Shown piece by piece: positions 5,146 to 7,439 of a stretch of DNA of 7,439 nucleotides (its first letter is position 1; every line of letters starts with the position of its first letter). A program made the position numbers and the translations under genes. Below the pieces are notes generated by a model. The model worked only from the letters and a program-made list of their open reading frames with translations. It was not told the DNA's origin and did no database searches. The stretch is taken from contig CAZWUO010000187.1 of the NCBI GenBank assembly GCA_964636675.1, forward strand, positions 1 to 7,439, in the 5' to 3' direction. This stretch comes from JALUUH01 sp964636675 (GTDB taxonomy: Bacteria; Pseudomonadota; Gammaproteobacteria; S012-40).

Positions 5146-5952
5146 CTACTTCGCAATATCATGGGTTTTTATCCATAACACAGCACCCAATTCAACCGGG
5201 TAGTTTTTTCCCTGGTGACTCATGGTTTCTTGGCTATTCACCAACGCAGCCATTCCCCACCAACCCGATTTAGGCATTGCATAAGCAAACACTCCATTGG
5301 CATCCGTTTTGATAACTTGCGTAATAAACGGATCAGCAGGTGCCCTTACTTCGCCTTTTTCGTTATAATATTCCACTTCAACACGAGCAAAAGGCACGGG
5401 GTTACCGTCGCGTTTAACGATGCCACGAAACAGATTATTGGTCCACAAACCGTAAGGCCGGGTCAGTGGAACAATTTCAACCTTCAGTCCTAGCTCGTGC
5501 TCCCAGCCCTCTTCCATGCCAAAGGCATTCACAATGGTCTTGGTATAATGAATAATGAAGCGTTCTTCAGCAGCCTCCCAATAAGGTTGCGGCTCCACAA
5601 AAAACAGATGGTCACCCGGCTTGCGAATTTTATAGTGGGTTTGATAAGCCAATATAGAATCACCCGCGCGGTCTTGAAAACGCGTCTGTTGCAGTTTGGC
5701 CAATAAATCAATTTCTTTTCCGGCCACCCAAACGCCGAAACGCTTTGGCTTTTGCATATTCAGTCCCATGCCCTCGAAGGGATGGGTAAAGATAAGATCA
5801 AGCGTAAGCTGCCGACTCTCACCCGCAGAGACCATCTCGTCCGACGGGATAATCATCTGAAAATGTGCGTAGGCAGGTGTCATTGCACCCAGCATTCCGC
5901 TGATAATGGCTATCTTGCTCAACCATCGAATAAGTCTTGGGTGTTTATGCAT
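5146..5952 (-). CDS. DUF4198 (NikK-like) periplasmic protein
   Basis: The protein has 268 residues from the ATG at 5952. Residues 1-29 form a signal peptide ending AYA, so the mature protein starts HFQMIIPSDEMV. The family signature is seen in THPFEGMGLNMQKPKRFGVW (56-75) and in the C-terminal region with VPFARVEVEYY (186-196) and KTDANGVFAYAMPKSGWWGM (215-234), an Ig-like segment common in DUF4198. This family (formerly tied to the name NikM in Pfam) includes NikK-type components of nickel/cobalt ECF uptake systems. Many members have a His right after the signal peptide, as here. An ATG six bases earlier (5958) touches the GGGAG ribosome site, so the second Met is preferred. It lies 18 bases after the beta-barrel gene and 20 before the FMN-like gene. 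A periplasmic metal-binding role is likely; the specific metal is not visible. Confidence 0.8.
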   Translation of the reverse strand: MHKHPRLIRWLSKIAIISGMLGAMTPAYAHFQMIIPSDEMVSAGESRQLTLDLIFTHPFEGMGLNMQKPKRFGVWVAGKEIDLLAKLQQTRFQDRAGDSILAYQTHYKIRKPGDHLFFVEPQPYWEAAEERFIIHYTKTIVNAFGMEEGWEHELGLKVEIVPLTRPYGLWTNNLFRGIVKRDGNPVPFARVEVEYYNEKGEVRAPADPFITQVIKTDANGVFAYAMPKSGWWGMAALVNSQETMSHQGKNYPVELGAVLWIKTHDIAK

Positions 5953-5958
5953 AACCAT

Positions 5959-5963
5959 CTCCC
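5959..5963 (-). promoter_or_regulatory. Ribosome binding site that favours the second Met of the DUF4198 gene
   Basis: GGGAG ends directly before the ATG at 5958-5956, too close for that start, but is six bases from the in-frame ATG at 5952-5950. The shorter protein loses only two residues and keeps a basic N-terminal region in the signal peptide. Confidence 0.55.
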
Positions 5964-5970
5964 GGTGTCA

Positions 5971-6975
5971 TTAAAATGAAGTGCTCCAACCTAGGCTCCC
6001 GCGATATTTTTCATCGTTGGATATCCCTGTCAACTCTTGATAAATAGGGTATGAAACATTGGCGTACATGCTATGTTTCTTCATAAGACTAAAGCCGATA
6101 CCTGGGGATAAATAAACCACATCACCACCACTGTTTGCCTTAATCTCATCGTTCTCTATATCTTGGTCGAAAAAGATGCCATTCAATTCGATGACCGGAA
6201 CAATAACACCGTGATGCGCAAAACTTGTGGCCACATCAAATTGCCAAGAATTGCCTGAACGAAATTGCTTAGCACCCTGGGTACCAAAACGATAAATCAC
6301 ATCCGCATCGATAGCAATTTTTTCGGTGATGTGACCGCTGAAAGCGACACCGCCCTGAAAGGTCATTGCGCCACTGCCGGGTTGGTTATGCGTACCAAGA
6401 ATCTCACCATCATCCGTTAAGTTGGTGATTTTACCCGTGGGTAGGATAACCCCGAAAACCGAGGCCCACTGACTCTCACCGTCGTTGAAAAAACGGTAAC
6501 GCCCGGTTAGCAACATATCACCAACGCCGGGGGACTCTTTCGTAGGAGATATGCAAGTCGTTTTATTCGTCACTGCGGGATCTGCAAAACAGGTATTTGC
6601 ATTCGCATCACCGTTATCTTTAAAGCCTTTGAAGTTGTTATATTGAAACATCATATTGATATCCATATCATCATCAACCGGAAAGCCGAATGACAGAAAA
6701 TAGGCATCTTCACTGGAGTGCATATGCACGTCTTCGTCCTGGTTCTTAAAATCAACTAATTGTTGATCGCTGAAGACATCATACCGCCGTGCATCCCAAC
6801 GCAGACCGATGACTTTTTTGTCAAGAATAGCAGCTCCCACGGTATTAATACTGCCGGAACCACCACCACGGATGGATTCACCATGGGCAAAAGCGGATGA
6901 CATAGTCGCGACTAGCAGAGATAAACTAGCGGTCGCTAATATTGCTGTTTTATAGCGAGATTTATAATAAGACAT
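5971..6975 (-). CDS. Outer-membrane beta-barrel, MetA-like 'transporter' family (first gene of the DUF4198 operon)
   Basis: The protein has 334 residues from the ATG at 6975. Residues 1-30 are a signal peptide (SRYK, long hydrophobic core, AFA), so the mature protein starts HGESIRGGGSGS. Alternating barrel strands follow, with PGVGDMLLTGRYRF at 149-162, ELNG at 263-266, YLSPGIGFSL at 288-297 and a C-terminal Phe, the usual signal for outer-membrane assembly. His/Met residues (VHMHSSED, 83-90) and a Cys pair (Cys129, Cys141) probably forming a loop disulfide lie on extracellular or periplasmic turns. An in-frame ATG at 7029 exists, but the extension reads poorly before the signal peptide. AGG seven bases before 6975 and the signal peptide support the shorter form. 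It heads a tight operon with the DUF4198 and FMN-like genes and is paralogous to the barrel at 3416-4246. The substrate is unknown; a metal or small-complex channel is inferred from its neighbours. Confidence 0.83.
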   Translation of the reverse strand: MSYYKSRYKTAILATASLSLLVATMSSAFAHGESIRGGGSGSINTVGAAILDKKVIGLRWDARRYDVFSDQQLVDFKNQDEDVHMHSSEDAYFLSFGFPVDDDMDINMMFQYNNFKGFKDNGDANANTCFADPAVTNKTTCISPTKESPGVGDMLLTGRYRFFNDGESQWASVFGVILPTGKITNLTDDGEILGTHNQPGSGAMTFQGGVAFSGHITEKIAIDADVIYRFGTQGAKQFRSGNSWQFDVATSFAHHGVIVPVIELNGIFFDQDIENDEIKANSGGDVVYLSPGIGFSLMKKHSMYANVSYPIYQELTGISNDEKYRGSLGWSTSF

Positions 6976-7126
6976 TTTGATACCTGACCCCCTTGAATTG
7001 CTCAATATCTTGTCGTGCTGGTATTGCAAGCCGTATACTCCAGTGATTTATTGATCATCAGTGCGGATAATTATTTGCTGTAGATATGCCAATGAAACCA
7101 AACATTACAGTAGCATGAATGAACCA

Positions 7127-7156
7127 ATCGTAACACCAAAAGTGTTACGATGTCAA
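7127..7156 (-). promoter_or_regulatory. Promoter with perfect 25-bp repressor-type operator overlapping -35 and -10
   Basis: On the minus strand TTGACA (7156-7151, perfect consensus) is followed after 18 bases by TACGAT (7132-7127). The inverted repeat ATCGTAACAC (7127-7136) and GTGTTACGAT (7142-7151), with five bases between, has ten perfect pairs. It runs from the last base of the -35 to the whole -10. This placement is typical of TetR-like or other dimeric repressors that block RNA polymerase. It does not look like a MerR dyad, nor like the Fur, NikR or gammaproteobacterial Zur consensus as I know them. The leader to the ATG at 6975 would be about 145 bases. No matching repressor gene lies in the window. 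Confidence 0.72.
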
Positions 7157-7192
7157 CAGTCGTGCTACCTGACGACTTAGCGCAGCCGCTTC

Positions 7193-7210
7193 TTTTTAGG
7201 AGGCTAAAAA
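7193..7210. repeat. AT-rich 7-bp hairpin upstream of the operator promoter
   Basis: TTTTTAG and CTAAAAA are perfect inverted copies around GAGG. The stem is AT-rich, which makes it a poor intrinsic terminator in either direction, although a bidirectional end point for a gene to the right cannot be excluded. Confidence 0.3.
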
Positions 7211-7392
7211 AATCAGTTGGGTATAAAAAACACCAGTAAACTCAAGCCTTTCTACAATCAGTCGTTATAATCGCTAAATTATCCGTCATTGCGCACACAC
7301 TTAATCACCCAGCATTCGCTCTGCTCAGCGATACCCAGGTTTTGAAACAGCAAAAATCACTAACGTTTAACCTAGAATCCGCAGTTGGACGG

Positions 7393-7410
7393 CATGCAGA
7401 CGACTGCATG
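7393..7410. repeat. Inverted repeat in possible intergenic repeat unit at the window edge
   Basis: CATGCAG (7393-7399), ACGA, CTGCATG (7404-7410) form a perfect 7-bp stem. Just after it, GCATG and GATGCAG partly repeat the same word, and AGGAGG follows. This style of short reiterated words is seen in dispersed intergenic repeats of some gammaproteobacteria, but only one partial unit is in view. Confidence 0.35.
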
Positions 7411-7439
7411 GATGCAGGAGGTAGAACACCAAAAGTAGG

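Larger units (their letters stand above)
7157..7439. other. Gene-free region at the right edge with small inverted repeats
   Basis: No convincing coding region is visible on either strand in these 283 bases, and stop codons are frequent. Structures seen: an AT-rich hairpin TTTTTAG (7193-7199), GAGG, CTAAAAA (7204-7210), and the inverted repeat at 7393-7410 described separately. AGGAGG occurs at 7198-7203 and 7416-7421 on the plus strand; the first leads only to a stub of about 17 codons, and the second is too close to the edge to judge. Confidence 0.5.

Noticed and set aside
6976..7029. N-terminal extension of the beta-barrel to an ATG at 7029
   Set aside because: It puts 18 polar residues before a normal signal peptide, and the ribosome site fits the ATG at 6975.
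1..7439. CRISPR arrays, tRNA or rRNA genes, transposase genes
   Set aside because: I saw no regularly spaced repeats, no cloverleaf-like sequence and no transposase-like protein on either strand.

Overview
The window reads as a metal-handling accessory region from a Gram-negative bacterium, most likely a gammaproteobacterium. This rests on outer-membrane beta-barrels, Sec signal peptides, an RND-type periplasmic adaptor, a MerR regulator and moderate GC; no rRNA, tRNA or species marker is present, so the genus cannot be named. All nine genes I accept lie on the minus strand, so transcription runs from the right end of the window to the left. I found no convincing gene on the plus strand.

Right block (about 7160 to 4450). 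A promoter with a perfect 10+10 bp inverted repeat between its -35 and -10 elements (7127-7156) precedes a tight three-gene operon. The genes encode an outer-membrane beta-barrel of the MetA-like 'transporter' type (6975-5971), a periplasmic DUF4198/NikK-like protein (5952-5146) and a membrane-anchored or exported protein resembling the FMN-binding fold (5125-4511). An 8-bp hairpin (4450-4471) follows. The content suggests metal acquisition or sensing in the envelope, probably under a repressor not encoded here.

Middle block (4314 to 1292). A textbook MerR-family promoter (TTGACC, 19-bp spacer with a dyad, TAGACT; 4314-4284) drives a second, paralogous beta-barrel (4246-3416). After a 206-bp gap holding a 114-bp imperfect palindrome that looks like a MITE or ERIC-type element, four tightly linked genes follow. 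They encode an exported HMA domain with a CPFC motif (3209-2916), a six-repeat NHL-propeller lipoprotein (2919-1966), a small CSNC thioredoxin-like protein with a GTG start (1964-1677) and a MerR-family regulator (1690-1292). Overlaps of 4 and 14 bases and a 1-base gap imply translational coupling. The regulator sits last in the operon it probably controls. No transporter, reductase or P-type ATPase is visible with this set, which makes it the most unusual unit in the window.

Left block (about 1250 to 1). A putative sigma-70-like promoter precedes a small exported Cys/His/Met-rich protein (1190-756). After a 200-bp gap with a hairpin comes the N-terminal 185 residues of an RND efflux adaptor with a YtkA/FixH-like domain (555-1, cut by the window edge). 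The outer-membrane factor and RND pump would be expected beyond the left edge.

Taken together, metal binding in the envelope (His-rich N termini, HMA, Met/Cys-rich proteins) is joined to metal-responsive control and efflux. The metal itself cannot be fixed from sequence alone: the regulator's cysteine pattern is close to, but not the same as, that of characterised Hg/Pb/Zn/Cd or Cu sensors.
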